Of a stretch of 64,000 nt of DNA, positions 11,287-22,978 are shown piece by piece. Source of the DNA: Adiantum capillus-veneris (Eukaryota > Streptophyta > Polypodiopsida > Polypodiales > Pteridaceae); the NCBI GenBank assembly GCA_014529385.2, contig CM043952.1, positions 56,711,619-56,775,618 of the forward strand. The letters run 5' to 3'. Made by a program: the position numbers and the translations under genes. How positions within the stretch are numbered: the stretch's first letter is position 1; every line of letters starts with the position of its first letter. The notes beneath the pieces are model-generated. The model was not told where the DNA came from, searched no databases, and saw nothing but the letters and a program-made list of their open reading frames with translations.

Positions 11287-11512
11287 TGTTACCATATACA
11301 TGTGGTAGTGATGTGTGTGAACACATTAGGACCACCGGGGCATTTTTTTCCTCTTTAGAAGGTTTTTTCCCCGTGCATTGTATATACGCCCATCACTCTA
11401 GGGCTATCTATCTTTCCATTGCACACTAAGTAACACACTCTCAGTTGTGTGCCTTGAGCTTCCTTCGTCTTCTCCAAGCTGTGTGGGTTTCTCTGCAACC
11501 CTAATTCCAAAA
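11287..11512 (+). repeat. 5' LTR of Copia-A2
   Basis: Begins TGTTACCATATACATGTGG and ends ATTCCAAAA, where Copia-A1 has ATTCCAACA. Confidence 0.92.
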
Positions 11513-11514
11513 AT

Positions 11515-11526
11515 TGGTATCATAGC
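11515..11526 (+). promoter_or_regulatory. Primer binding site of Copia-A2, one mismatch
   Basis: TGGTATCATAGC differs from the tRNA-Met consensus TGGTATCAGAGC at one base. Confidence 0.88.
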
Positions 11527-11877
11527 AGGTTGCATCCTCTCGGGCTTAGTCGCCAACAGCTCCAACACACGCCTGCTCACTTTCTTCGATTTCTGTTAGC
11601 TTTGGTGAGTGTTCGCAGGTCGACAAAAATTTCGGGACTACTCATAGAGCTCAATCTGCTCAGATTTTTTATTCAGGCTCGTTTCGACCTCCGTTTCCAC
11701 TACAGCCAGGACTATGCAGGCAACTTCAGCATTTTGTGTAGAACTTATGTCAGTGCCAAATACTGCATAACAGACCCCATACAACCTGTTTTGCGGAGTG
11801 TGCTATATATCACGTACTGGTCTCACTTAGTTTCTCCTCATTTCGGGCAGTTTTCACATCAGGTGCAGGCATTTTCC

Positions 11878-14800
11878 ATGGCTGACAACAACACAGATGT
11901 GTTCAAGATGTTTGCTGTTGAGGACAGATTGGATGGGGACAATTACCCTATGTGGGCTTACATGATGCAACATGTTCTTGTGTCAAAGGGCGTCTGGAAT
12001 ATTGTGCAGGGCATTGATGTACGTCCTAGTTCTGAGGATGTAGGCGATGTTGAGGTTGTTGTAGGTCTTGCTGCAAGGATTGCTGCTATCAGAGTTGTTT
12101 TGCCTACGGCAGAACAAGCTCGTTGGAATGTAAAGGATGTGCAGGAACATGCATTGATTGCGTTGTCTGTGAAGCGCACCATAGCACTTGAAGACTTATG
12201 ACCCAAGGAAATCCTAAAGTTTTCAAGTTTGATGCATTATGCACATTGATGTTGCAAGAGTCACTTTCCAGAAAAAACAAGACTAGGCAGCATGCAGTTA
12301 AACAGGCTTTATTGCTTCTCAAAGAAAGGGTGGTAATAGCAATGCAGCCACTTCTTATGGTTCTGCTGTGAGTGGCAAAACTTCTGCTCTTAATGCTTCT
12401 GCTGGCAACAATTCGTCTGGAAATTCTGGTGATAAGGGCAAAAAGAAGATGCGTTTCCATTATCGTAAAAAGCTAATGATCACTTGATCAAGCAGTTTCC
12501 TAAGTTGAATGCCAAAGAGGCAAAGAAGGAAGAGGGTGGTTCCACTGTAAATATTGGTTCCACTACAAATGCAGCCATTGTTGAGTTTTCTGTGAAAGGA
12601 GACTCTGATGCTCATGTTGATGTAGAATGGGCTTTTAGTGCAGAGTGTACTTACAATCTTGTTGTCCATGATGCATGCATGTCAAGTGCTGCAGATTCAC
12701 GTGTGTGGTATTTCGACAGTGGTGCTACAAAGCACATTACCTCACATCGTGAATTGTTCACCTCTCTCGAGTTTGTCCCTCATGGGAATTCAGTCATTTG
12801 TGCCAACAATGCCTCTTATTCGGTTTAGGGAGTTGGAAAGATTGTGCTTACTGCTGCAAATGGCAGATACTTTACACTTGTTGATGCACTTTATGTACCT
12901 GGGATCAAGAATAATATCTTTGTATCTTCACTTGCTAGACTTGGACTTGTAGTCAAATTTGTGGATAACAGATGTACAGTTCATGATCTCGGTTTTGGTG
13001 ATGAAATTGTTGCATCTGGCCTTTTGTGTCGTGGGCTGTATAAACTCAGTTTGTATGTTAAGTGTGGATAAAATTTTGCAAATGCAGTTGCAGATTCGAG
13101 GGCTATTTCAGATGCAAAACTGTGGCATGCACGCTTTGGGCATCTGAATTTTGCTAGTTTGCTGCGTTTACAGAAATCTGATATGGTTGCTTCTTTGCCG
13201 CCTCTTGAAGCACCTGTCAAACATGTTTGTAAGGCTGTATTTTGGGTAAGATGGAGCATTCAAAGTTTCCAAAGGACGGTTCAGTAAGGGCCACATGCAG
13301 GTTGTACTTGTGCATAGTGATGTTTGTGGGCCCATGCAAACTCCGTCCTTGGGCAATTACCTTTACTTTGTGACTTTCATTGATGATTACTCCAAGCATA
13401 CATGGGTATTTTCGCTTAAATCGAAGTCCGAAGTTTTCATGTGCTTCAAACAATCTTTGGCTATGGCTGAAAATTTTTCGAAATGTACTATGTACACTCT
13501 CCATTCCGATCGAGGGGGTGAGTATATGTCTCATGAATTTAATGCATTTCTAGCTAGTCGTGGGATAAAACACCAATGTACGGTGCCTTATACACCTCAA
13601 CAAAATAATGTAGTAGCTGAGAGGAAAAACAAGTAACTTACGAAAATGGCATAATGTATGATCAAAAGTCAAGCTTTGCCACATTCTTTTTGGCTTGAGG
13701 CCATCATGTGTGCCACTTATGTACTTAACAGGTGTCCTACAAAAGCTTTGCAGTCTATTACTCCATATGAAGCATGGCATGATAGAAAGCCTTCTATTGA
13801 ACACATGAGTGCTTTTGGTTGTTTGGCATATGCTTTGGTGCCACAAACACAGCGCAGAAAATTGGATGATAAGGTTGTCAAATGTATTTTTGTTGGTTAT
13901 AGTGCTGAAAGCAAAGGTTACAGGTTGTATCATCCGCAAAAAAAGTCTATTCTGGTTTCACGGGATGTAGTGTTTGTGGAAGATTCTGTTCAGCCCTTGC
14001 TGTCATGTACTAGAGACAATAATGTAACCTCACAGGACATTTATGACACTTTGTTGCCTCTTTTCAGTGGTGGAAGTTCGAATGTAAATTCCAATGAGGC
14101 AAATGTAGTGTCTATGGGGGTTTTCCAAAATGTTACAGATCAGCCTATTATTGATGCTGATATACATGATGTACCTGATGAGGAAAGGGCTGAAAATGAG
14201 CAGGCTAGAGGTATGCCAAAATGGCTGGTGCATACATTACATGACAATAAATTGGATGCACCTTTGTCTAGTCGTACTCGTTCAGGTTTGGCCATGCATC
14301 TTATGCATCAGATTGTTATGCTTTGGCTATGCCTAGCTTACATGATGTTGACGAGCCTCTGTGTTTTGATGAAGCACAAAATTTGGAAAATTGGATGTCT
14401 GCCATGCAATCAGAATATGATGCACTTATAGAAAATGACACATGGACTTTATGTGATTTGCCTCCTAGCAAAAAGGCCATTGGTACGAAGTGGGTTTACA
14501 AGTTGAAACGCAAGCCGGATGGTGAGATTGATCGCCATAAGGCTCGACTTGTTGCAAAGGGTTATGCACAACAAAAAGCCATAGATTATGAAGAGACTTA
14601 AAATCCCACTTGTTGTATGACTATGTGTGTTTTCTATGTGCATTGGCATCTCATTTTGGTTGGGATGTACATCAATCAGACATTGTTACTGCTTTCTTAA
14701 ATGGTGACATATTTGAGAAAGTTTATGTAACGCAACCTAGCGGTTTTGTCAAGAAAGGACAAGAGGACAAAGTGTGCAGATGTAAGAAGCCTTTGTATGG

Positions 14801-15957
14801 GTTGAAGCAATCTCCTTGTTCTTGGTATGAGAAAGCTGACACTCATTTGATCAAACGAGACTTTCATTAACAGTCCAACAGAAAGCACATTGTATGTAAA
14901 GCGTGAGTGTGATGTACTTCTCATTGTGGTTCTTTATGTAGATGATCAAACGAGACTTTCATTAACAGTCCACAGAAAGCACATTGTATGTAAAGCGTGA
15001 GTGTGATGTACTTCTCATTGTGGTTCTTTTGTTGATCACTGGACCAAATGAGAGACATATTGTTGAATTTAAGGCTGATTTGAATGCTACTTTCAAGATG
15101 AAAGGTTTGGGATTGTTGCATCATTACTTGGGTATACGGTTTAAGCAGTGTGATGGTGGTATTGCCTTCTATCATAAAGGTTACATAGAGACATTGCTAT
15201 GTAAGTTTGGACTTGAGGATTACAAACCTATTGCCATTGCCATGGAAACACGTTTAAAATTGAGTCTCCATGACGCTGGTGATCTTGATGATGTCACTCT
15301 TTAAACTATTGTTGGATGCCTCATTTATGTATGCAACACAAGGCCGGATATTCAGTTTGCAGTCTCCCAGGTCAGTAGATTTATGCATAGCCCAATGTCT
15401 AAGCATTGGCAGGCTGTCAAGAGGATTTTGCACTACCTTAGTGGCACATTACATTTTGGATTGTTTTATCCCAAGGGGGGATCATTGCCACCTGATTTAC
15501 ATGCTTTTCCAGACTCAGATTAGACTGGTTGTTTTGACACGCGAGTGTCCACAAGTGGTTTTTGTTTCATGCTTGGCAGTTCATGTATATCATGGTTGAG
15601 CAAGAAGCAACCAATTGTGGCCACTTCGAGTTGTGAGGCTGAGTACAGGGCAGTCTTCACAGCTACGGTTGAGTGTGTATGGCTCAGACGCCTTACGATT
15701 AATTTGGGTGTTGGACAGGACACTGCCAACACTATCTACACTGACAGTCAGAGTGCATTGGCAGTTGCGAGAAACCCAGTTTTTCATGCTCGCACAAAGC
15801 ACATTGAGGTGCATTACCACTATGTCAGGGAGAGACTCTCAGCTTGGCTTATGTGCCAACACAGGACAACCTTGCATATCTTTTCACAAAGGCATTTCCT
15901 CGTGATAAGTTTATAGCTTTACGCAAAGTTTTGGGTTTACTCTCCTTTGTGGACTGA
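11878..15957 (+). pseudogene. Copia-A2 gag-pol polyprotein, broken
   Basis: Starts MADNNTDVFKMF at 11878. The protease motif DSGA is intact (YFDSGATKHITSHRELF near 12713). The integrase HHCC region lies near 13125-13260 and the core (DVCGPMQTPSLGNYLYF, then SDRGGEYMSHEF, then AERKN) at about 13320-13640. The connection region runs to about 14280. RT lies at 14323-15300 and RNase H (TSGFCFMLGSSCISWLSKK) at 15545-15840, with the end near 15957. Stops and frameshifts occur at many sites, including TAG near 12826 where Copia-A1 has CAG. Better preserved than Copia-A1 but dead. Confidence 0.94.
14848..15029 (+). repeat. 95-bp tandem duplication across the RT YVDD box
   Basis: TGATCAAACGAGACTTTCAT starts at 14848 and again at 14943. 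The first unit ends with VVLYVD; the second lacks one base and passes straight into LLITGP, so the duplication disrupts the RT active-site region. Copia-A1 has a single copy. Confidence 0.9.
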
Positions 15958-16032
15958 CTCTGTCCTCGGGGCATGGCACTTCCCTATACTCTATGTGCTA
16001 GCTCTCGTTCGCTGCATCACTCCGGGGAGATT

Positions 16033-16090
16033 TGTTACCATATGGTAGTGATGTGTGTGAACACACTTAGGAACGCCTTGGCATTTTTTC
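16033..16090 (+). repeat. Truncated 3' LTR of Copia-A2
   Basis: TGTTACCATATGGTAG through GGCATTTTTTC matches the LTR start, with a short internal deletion, then homology stops. Confidence 0.88.
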
Positions 16091-16269
16091 TACATTGTGA
16101 GCATATATACCAACACTTGAACCATCCATACTACATGCAATAGACTAGCCGCCTGCTAGACAAGACTCCATAGCATAATCCGGATTAAGAAAGACTTGCA
16201 ATCGGTGCAAAGCTATCTGTAAAGAAACTTTCAAGAGCATGTCTATCAAAAACATAGCATAAAGCTGCA

Positions 16270-16360
16270 AAAGCACATTGAGGTGCATTACCACTACGTC
16301 AGGGAGAGACTCTCAGCAAGAGAGATCAGCTTGGCTTATGTGCCAACATAAGACAACCTC
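16270..16360 (+). pseudogene. Copia RNase H fragment
   Basis: A 91-bp piece matching the end of the Copia-A RNase H (HIEVHYHYVRERLSAREISLAYV). It keeps the AREIS segment that Copia-A2 has lost, so it comes from another copy of the family and not from a local duplication of Copia-A2. Confidence 0.85.
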
Positions 16361-17128
16361 AATTTTGTAAAAGCAAGCGAGGCCATCTATCCAAATCATC
16401 CATCGACCAAACCAATTCACAAGATTTAGTAGACCTTTTGCACAATGAGGGATGATTGCATGGGACGTGGCTTTGTTGAGCTAGTGATACCTTTAGAGCA
16501 AGTGGCATATGGTCTCACACAAGAGTTTTCACCATGGTGTACGTCTTACATGTAGAGTGTCCCTTGATAGAATCGCTTTCATTATTACCATCACCTATGG
16601 TGGCTCCCTCTACAAAAGCATTGCTATCTTCCCCACCTTCATAGGGTCCATCTTGAGGCATCTCCACCATGCCTTAACCACAACAATAATGCAAGTGTTG
16701 TGAATCATCTATAAGGCCGTGATCATCTCGAATGCTTGCACATGTACAGCAAACAATTCAAATACAAGATACCCACAAAGCTCAATAGGTTTTGGTGTGC
16801 CGAGCAATCTTTGGGTGTCAAGTAAGTGCTTTGTATCAAGTGCTTTATATTTTTTATTATCATATTTGGGTTCATCATGTTTATGGTCATTGCATTGATC
16901 CATCATAGTTTACAATTCCCACCTCTCACTTTAGCATTGATCAAGGATGGACACCTCAATAGTGTGTTGTTTCTAGAAATGTCATATCATATGAAATCTC
17001 CCAACTATACCTAACCTTCATGGTCTCTTTTCTTGGCACTGCTCTAGCATATGATAAGAAAGTTATATGTTGTTCTTATTCAGCATACTATCTCTTTATG
17101 ATACAATGCAAATGACAAAATGTTGAGG
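16361..17128. other. No gene recognised
   Basis: Short frames only on both strands. No motif, LTR or splice pattern that I can support. Confidence 0.5.
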
Positions 17129-17280
17129 CTTGGACACTCACACCATGCTTGATGTGCACTAAGATTATGCATCACCATGTCAACCCCATTGTGATTATGC
17201 ATTGCCAGACTTGGACATACACACCATGCTTGATGTGAACTAAGATTGTGCATTGCCATGCCAGCCCCACTATTGTGATA
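17129..17280. repeat. Direct repeat, period 81 bp, two copies
   Basis: CTTGGACA followed by CACACCATGCTTGATGTG starts at 17129 and again at 17210. The units differ by several substitutions. Non-coding. Confidence 0.85.
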
Positions 17281-17655
17281 ACCTAAACACACTTAATTGG
17301 TGATCATATGTTCAAGCACATATGATTTAAACAAAGAACCAAAATCATGAGCATGTATTTGTCATGAACATTGCAAACACACATGCAACTCCCTTGACCA
17401 TTGTGTAGTGCATGCTCACATGCCCAAACATAAAAGTAAACTAATCATGTGCATAGACATGGCTCTTGCTTTACTACTATAAAATGCAATTCTCAAAAAA
17501 TTGTAGATAATGATTAATCAAGCTATGGAAGAAGAGGTCACATAGACAAAGCGCTTTTGAAATGAGAATGCCCAAATCAAGGTACCACATGAATAAACGT
17601 GGAAAGTGATTGAGCAATTTAACAAAGAACGTCATTTTAAAAATGTGTGATGACT

Positions 17656-17690
17656 CCTCGCGCGCGCGCGGGGGGGAGGGGGGGGGGGGC
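17656..17690. repeat. (CG)n plus long G run
   Basis: Alternating CG followed by G runs broken by one A. The sequence could form Z-DNA or a G-quadruplex; this is a prediction only. Confidence 0.7.
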
Positions 17691-17847
17691 TTGTGACTAA
17701 TTGACACCCCACCCACGTTTCAAGTGGAATCAATGGTTCTTAAGAATGGGGAACAACAACGTTGGTTCTCCCTCGTTCAATCTAACTCAAAGCAAACACC
17801 AAGTGACCCCCTCGTGAAGCGAACATCCAATAAACCCCATGTACAAC

Positions 17848-18212
17848 ACACAATCACAAGAAGTTTTAGACAAATTCTCACAATGTTTCCCACATTGTGA
17901 CTTACCTCAAAATCATGAGCTTCTGTGAGGGAGGCGCCGCATACCTAGCTAGGTACGATTGGGGGCAGGGGACCACCGGCCCGATGGCGGGCCGGCGGTC
18001 CCCTACCCCCAATCGTACCTAGCTAGGTAGGGACTACCCCCAATCGTACCTAGCTAGGTATGCGGTCGGGCTGGTGGCCCCCTGCCCCCAATCGTACCTA
18101 GCTAGGTATGCGGTGCTTCTCGAGAAGAAGCTCATGATGTTATGCATTGTATGAAAAACACTGAGAAAGACTCCGTTTTCCTACATGAGAAAATTCCTAA
18201 ATCTTCTTGTGA
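17848..18212. repeat. GC-rich foldback element with four copies of a 14-bp palindrome
   Basis: The palindrome TACCTAGCTAGGTA occurs at 17942, 18016, 18047 and 18095. The arm at 17938-17984 is complementary to 18065-18112 with very few mismatches, and also to the middle arm ending near 18033, so two alternative hairpins are possible. Outer flanks continue the inverted repeat with lower identity: ATCATGAGCTTCT near 17920 against AGAAGCTCATGAT near 18125, and CACAAGAAG at 17848 against CTTCTTGTG near 18205. No coding sequence. Confidence 0.85.
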
Positions 18213-19087
18213 ATGCAAAGTGAACACACGTTAATTGCAAAGCGAACACAATGTGAAGAACTCCATCCCAGCATTTTCACCATTTCATTTTATAATCCAG
18301 CAACCACTTCAAATAGCACGCAATAGCTCAATGGCAGGGTTAGTGCCTTGTGAGATGGGTTTAAAGCCTAGGAGTGTGCCATACAAGGGTTGGTAGGCCT
18401 CCAATACTTTTGAGCTCGTTTTGAACAATCATATGGGCAAATGCAAAATGTTATAACTCTTGGGGTAGTTCTCTCTCACAATGGGAACAAAGTCATAGAA
18501 AAAACGAGACTATTCCTTGTGTCAGGGAGCAATTTGAGGAAGCATGCTAGGATTGTTGCATTTATACGGCTTTGCATGCAGGTATGCTTATGATTCCAGG
18601 TAGCCTGCTACTCCATTAGTAGTAGAAGGAGTTGAACATTCAAGAATGTGAGGGAACAACATGCATTGAAGTTTTCTGTAGTTGTGTTCGCATCCACGAC
18701 AATGCTAGCATGTAGTCAAAACATGTAACAAAGAAGCGGTTTAAGGACCGCAATTTTAAACTCTGTCCCAAATTTGGTTGAATAAAGGTACAATGCATGG
18801 TTGATGATTACATGGGTTGCATACCATTATACCTATTGTCTATTGAGCTGGTTGATTTTTTCTTGACTATTATCAGCATATTGGAAGTGCTGAATGCATT
18901 GAGATGAAATAGTCAAAATATCACATGGCCCACAAGGAAAAAAGAAGATAAGAAAAAGGATGCAAGCTTGGGGAAGAGAGAAAGGCTCTGAGCCCAATTG
19001 GCATCCGGAGGCAACCAAGAAAAGCATCAAACTAAATAAAGCTAGTTCTTTTCATTGATGTGGAGTTTCCAAGAATAAGCGAGATAT

Positions 19088-19092
<5 letters not shown>
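18213..19092. other. No gene recognised
   Basis: Unique-looking AT-rich sequence with short frames only. It ends at the microsatellite tail of LINE L1. Confidence 0.5.

Positions 19093-19133
<41 letters not shown>
19093..19133 (-). repeat. (CT)n tail of LINE L1
   Basis: Uninterrupted GA on the plus strand, following the conserved LINE 3' end (ATGAAATGAAATGTTATATT). There is no poly(A). Confidence 0.93.
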
Positions 19134-19137
<4 letters not shown>

Positions 19138-21199
19138 GAAATGAAATGTTATATTAACGTCTTCAAGAGGCCAGAATGACCTATGAGACCAAACTGATAC
19201 AAAAGTGGTGATACAAAAGTGGTGAATCTGTTACAATGTTTGGGTACCTTAGTACTAAAGTACTAAGTATGAAAAGTGTGAAAGTGTGAAAATAAATGTA
19301 AATAAATGTGAAAAACTAAATACAAAGTATTAAATAAACTTCTTAGGAGCATTCTGGGTGTTTGGTTAGAATGCTTCCAATCCTTTGTTGTAGTCTCCTC
19401 CGATGAAGTGTGCTTCTGAATCTCGGTCATGGTCGTCTCGATTTCCTAAGCTCAATCGCCTTGTCAATGCGGGTGCCTTTGGTATGAATGTGGGTACTCC
19501 TTCGTGCTGGCTGCTGGCCTCTTGCTTCTCCTTCCACTCCTGCTTCTCTCGATCCGAAGAAATCTGTGATCTACCTCTGAGGCTCGAGTGCTCTTTGTCT
19601 TCTCATTAGATTATCCCTGTGCCGATGTAGTTCCAGTAGGTACAAGCCTGCATCTTTGATCTTGGTATTGCATGACTCTATCTAGAGGTCCAAAGCCTTT
19701 TTTAAATAGGCAATGGAAACGCCCACGTATCTCATAGTATATGGTGCAATGGCATATGTAGTGTAATTCTGTCTCCGGCTCCATTTCGCATAACTTGCAA
19801 ATTCTGCTCTCAGGTGGGATTCCCCTGAATCTGCCAAATTCAATTTCCAGCTGGTGTGAGGATGTACGAATCTGACCAATAGCACATCTCAAACCATGAG
19901 ACGGGTGGGTATCCATGTAGCTCGGGCGAATCACAAATCCATCTTCAGATAGTTGTAGGAAGTTTTCTTTGTAGTCGGCAATCTTCGTGCCCAATTCTTG
20001 TGTAGGGTCTACCCATGTCCTCTTAGTGTCCAACTATATAAGATCCTGACGGATGATTTTATTAATCTCCGTTCGTGTAATTGCCAGTGATGGAGCCACA
20101 AACCATGTATAAAGGACACTGATCTGGTAAGAGCTTCAATTTCTATCGGAGGGGCAGCTAGTTCCGCTCGGGTAATCGCGTGTGGTACGGAGGCCTTGGC
20201 TCTAATCATTCGGGAAATCATAGATACTAAAGGTCTCTCCATTGACTTCCAATTATCCTGATCCACATATGGTCCCCAAATCTGGACCCCATAAAGCATA
20301 GCTGAAGCCACCACAGTATCAAAGAGCCAAAGTTTTGTTCGTGGTTCCTAAAACTGCATTTGTGAACACATCCTCTCCAACCCTCCCAAGGCCGCAAAGG
20401 CTCTAGACAATCTAGCATCCGCCGCTTTCTTAAGAGTAAACTTCAGTCCTGCAAATACCACACCAAGGTATGTGTATGCATCTGTGTACTCTACTATATC
20501 CTGGCCATATGCAAATGTAGGTGCCGATCTCCTAAGCCACTGCGGTGTGGTGTTAAACACCATAACTTTGGTTTTACCCAAGTTTACCGACACGACAGTC
20601 CACTACCCTCCACGAATTTATGTAATGCATCTAGCTGCCTCTGTATTCCATCATGTGAGCTATCAATACAATATCATCTGCATACATCAACGAAGGGATC
20701 CATGACCCTGCAAGTTGAGCACCTTTGTCACCCTCTCTATCAATGTAATCTGATACCTCATCTATGTACATACCAAATAAAGTAGGGGACAGTGGGCATC
20801 CCTGCTTTACTCCAACGGTGGAATGAACAATGTCGGAATCCCCTTCTGGAGTACGTACATAACCAGTTACCAGTTACTGACCCGTATAAGGCCATGATCC
20901 CCCAAATAATCTCTTTGGGGACCCCTACCTCTTGCATCCTGCGCATCAATCTGGCCCTTGGTACTGTATCAAAAGCTTTCCGAAAATCCACAAAGCAACA
21001 ATACATCCTTCTCCCGCTTGCTCTTCCTTCCTCAATAATGGCTCTGAGCGTAAGAATATGATCTAAAGTGGAATAACCCCTCCTGAATCCAGCTTGTCTT
21101 GTTGCCCGTATGCCCTCATTTGCTGCCCATCTACTCAGTTTTTGTTCAAGAATGGACGCGTACAGTCGGGTTAATGTGTGACCTACAATAATGGTACGG

Positions 21200-21391
21200 T
21201 AGTTCCCGGGTATCATAGGATCTCCTGACTTGAAAATAGGTACGATAGTAAACAGACGAGCAAGGACTTCTGAAAGTCGATCCCTCGCATGGATAGTAGT
21301 TCCCGGGTATCATAGGATCTCCTGACTTGAAAATAGGTACGATAGTAAACAGACGAGCAAGGACTTCTGAAAGTAGATCCCTGGCATGGAT
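21200..21391 (-). repeat. 97-bp tandem duplication in LINE L1 ORF2
   Basis: TAGTTCCCGGGTATCATAGG starts at 21200 and 21297. The second unit carries a few substitutions. A length of 97 is not a multiple of three, so the RT frame breaks here. Confidence 0.92.
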
Positions 21392-21769
21392 CAGATGTTC
21401 TGCTACTAAACCATCATGATCATATGCTCTTCTTGTCTTCATCTTATCAATGGCTTTTTTCACCATTTCCGTAGTAAAGAAAGTACTAGTAGCAGGGCAT
21501 GGCTCTAGCGGATCTGGTAATGGAGGCTGTCCAGATACCATATATAATGATGTTACATATTGACCCCAAATCTCAGGAGAAGTAATCGTCGGAGGCGGTG
21601 AGTGCTCGTGAAATAAACGCCAAGCCTCATGTGAGTCCTGACTCAAGAAGAGCTGATATAAATCCTTCTCCAGTTTGGCTAAAAATGCCCTTTTCTTGCG
21701 ACGTACTATACGCCAAAGAGCAATTCGAGACTGCTTATATGTGATGATCCCGAGTGCCAGCTCTTTCTG

Positions 21770-21965
21770 GACCTGGGTTCTCGTCTCTCTGCATTCCTCG
21801 TCATACCAACTGTTTTCAGGCATGTTCCCAGATCCTCTCTTCTGATCAGGTTGAGTATGTGGGTATGGACCTGGGTTCTCGTCTCTCTGCATTCCTCGTC
21901 ATAGCAACTGTTTTGAGGCATGTTCCCAGATCCTCTCTTCTAATCAGGTTGAGTATGTGGGTATG
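21770..21965 (-). repeat. 98-bp tandem duplication in LINE L1 ORF2
   Basis: GACCTGGGTTCTCGTCTCTC starts at 21770 and 21868. Both units end near GTGGGTATG. The frame is broken. Confidence 0.92.
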
Positions 21966-22978
21966 CCTCTTGTGCTGCTCCATGTAGTATCTCTGTTAAC
22001 TGAGAAGTAATCTTCTCTACAGTATGTACTAGCTCGGCTGCCCACATCCTATCATAGATCTTTTCCACATAGACTGAATCAGTCTCTGGCGTGAAAGTAC
22101 ATCTTGTGTGTGTCTTCTTCCTTTGTACTTGAGAGGCATGGTATTGGAAGGAGATTGATAAGGTCAAGAGAGCATGATCCCTGCAATCCCAACCGGTCTG
22201 GGTCCCACCTTAAAGTCCTCGATACTAGAAATAAAGCTTGGTGAAGTCATGACATAATCCACTGTACTGGCCCCATGCCTGTGCGGGAAGCATGTGAATC
22301 CCCCAGATAAAGGGAAATTCTCTAGACCATTAAGTATGGCCAAACCATGTATAGTTGCTATCTCCATGAGATGTCTCCCATATTCAGTGTGTTCTTTATC
22401 CTGTGAGGTTCTAGTAAGCCCCCTCTGTGATAAATCCACTTCTCTGAGCATTTCCTCAGAAGTATCATAGAATATTGCTTGAGAGTTGGCCGTTTTGGCA
22501 TTAAAGTCTCCTAAGAGAACGATGTCTCCATCTCTAGAGAACTCCCATATGTCATTATTCAATATGGAGAAAGAGGACTGTCCTTTAGGTGAGGAGTAGA
22601 CTGATGTACTTGAGGGAAGTAGCATATAGCAATATATAGAAATCTACCTGTCTCGGCTCTCATTCTCACCCACATATACCTTGCTTGCTCATCTTTCTTG
22701 ATAATTTGAAGTAGTGGTTTCAGCTCCTCTTTAAATAAGACTGCTACTCCTCCTGAACCCCGGCTACCCCGTAGAGATCTCTTGTCTGGTCAACTAGCTG
22801 TTTCCCATAAATAACCCTTCACATGTGGCATAAGCTGTCCCGGTATCTGGTGTGTCTCTGAATAGAAAACTATGTCTCTGTCTCTAAAGCTGTCTTCAAA
22901 GGCACCTACATCTAGCCTATATGATCCATTACAATTCCATGCCGCTATCCGGAGCGTCGCCCCATAGGTCTCGCACCG

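Larger units (their letters stand above)
11287..16090 (+). mobile_element. Copia-A2: degenerate Copia element, 3' LTR truncated
   Basis: A complete 226-bp 5' LTR, primer site and gag-pol region in the same order as Copia-A1. Only the first 58 bp of the 3' LTR remain (16033-16090). About 400 bp of gag is missing relative to Copia-A1 (junction near 12185), and the RT gene has a 95-bp tandem duplication. No nested element occurs in this copy. Confidence 0.94.
19343..22940 (-). pseudogene. LINE L1 ORF2: endonuclease-reverse transcriptase, broken
   Basis: The N-terminal APE-type endonuclease is recognisable by WNCNG near 22930, LLGDFNAKTAN near 22500 and TVDYVMTSPSF near 22250. RT follows with AYDHDGLVAEHLIHARDLL near 21400, GQAGFRRGYSTLDHILTL near 21080 and FRKAFDTVPRARL near 20960. 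The YADD region near 20680 is frameshifted. The C-terminus has the C-x2-C...H zinc motif (CKLCEMEPETELHYICH) near 19790. Two duplications shift the frame, near 21200 and 21770. The stop corresponds to TAA at 19343. Confidence 0.9.

Noticed and set aside
17940-18120. Repeated palindromes as a CRISPR array
   Set aside because: Spacing is irregular, the repeats themselves form the hairpin arms, and the context is a plant nuclear genome.
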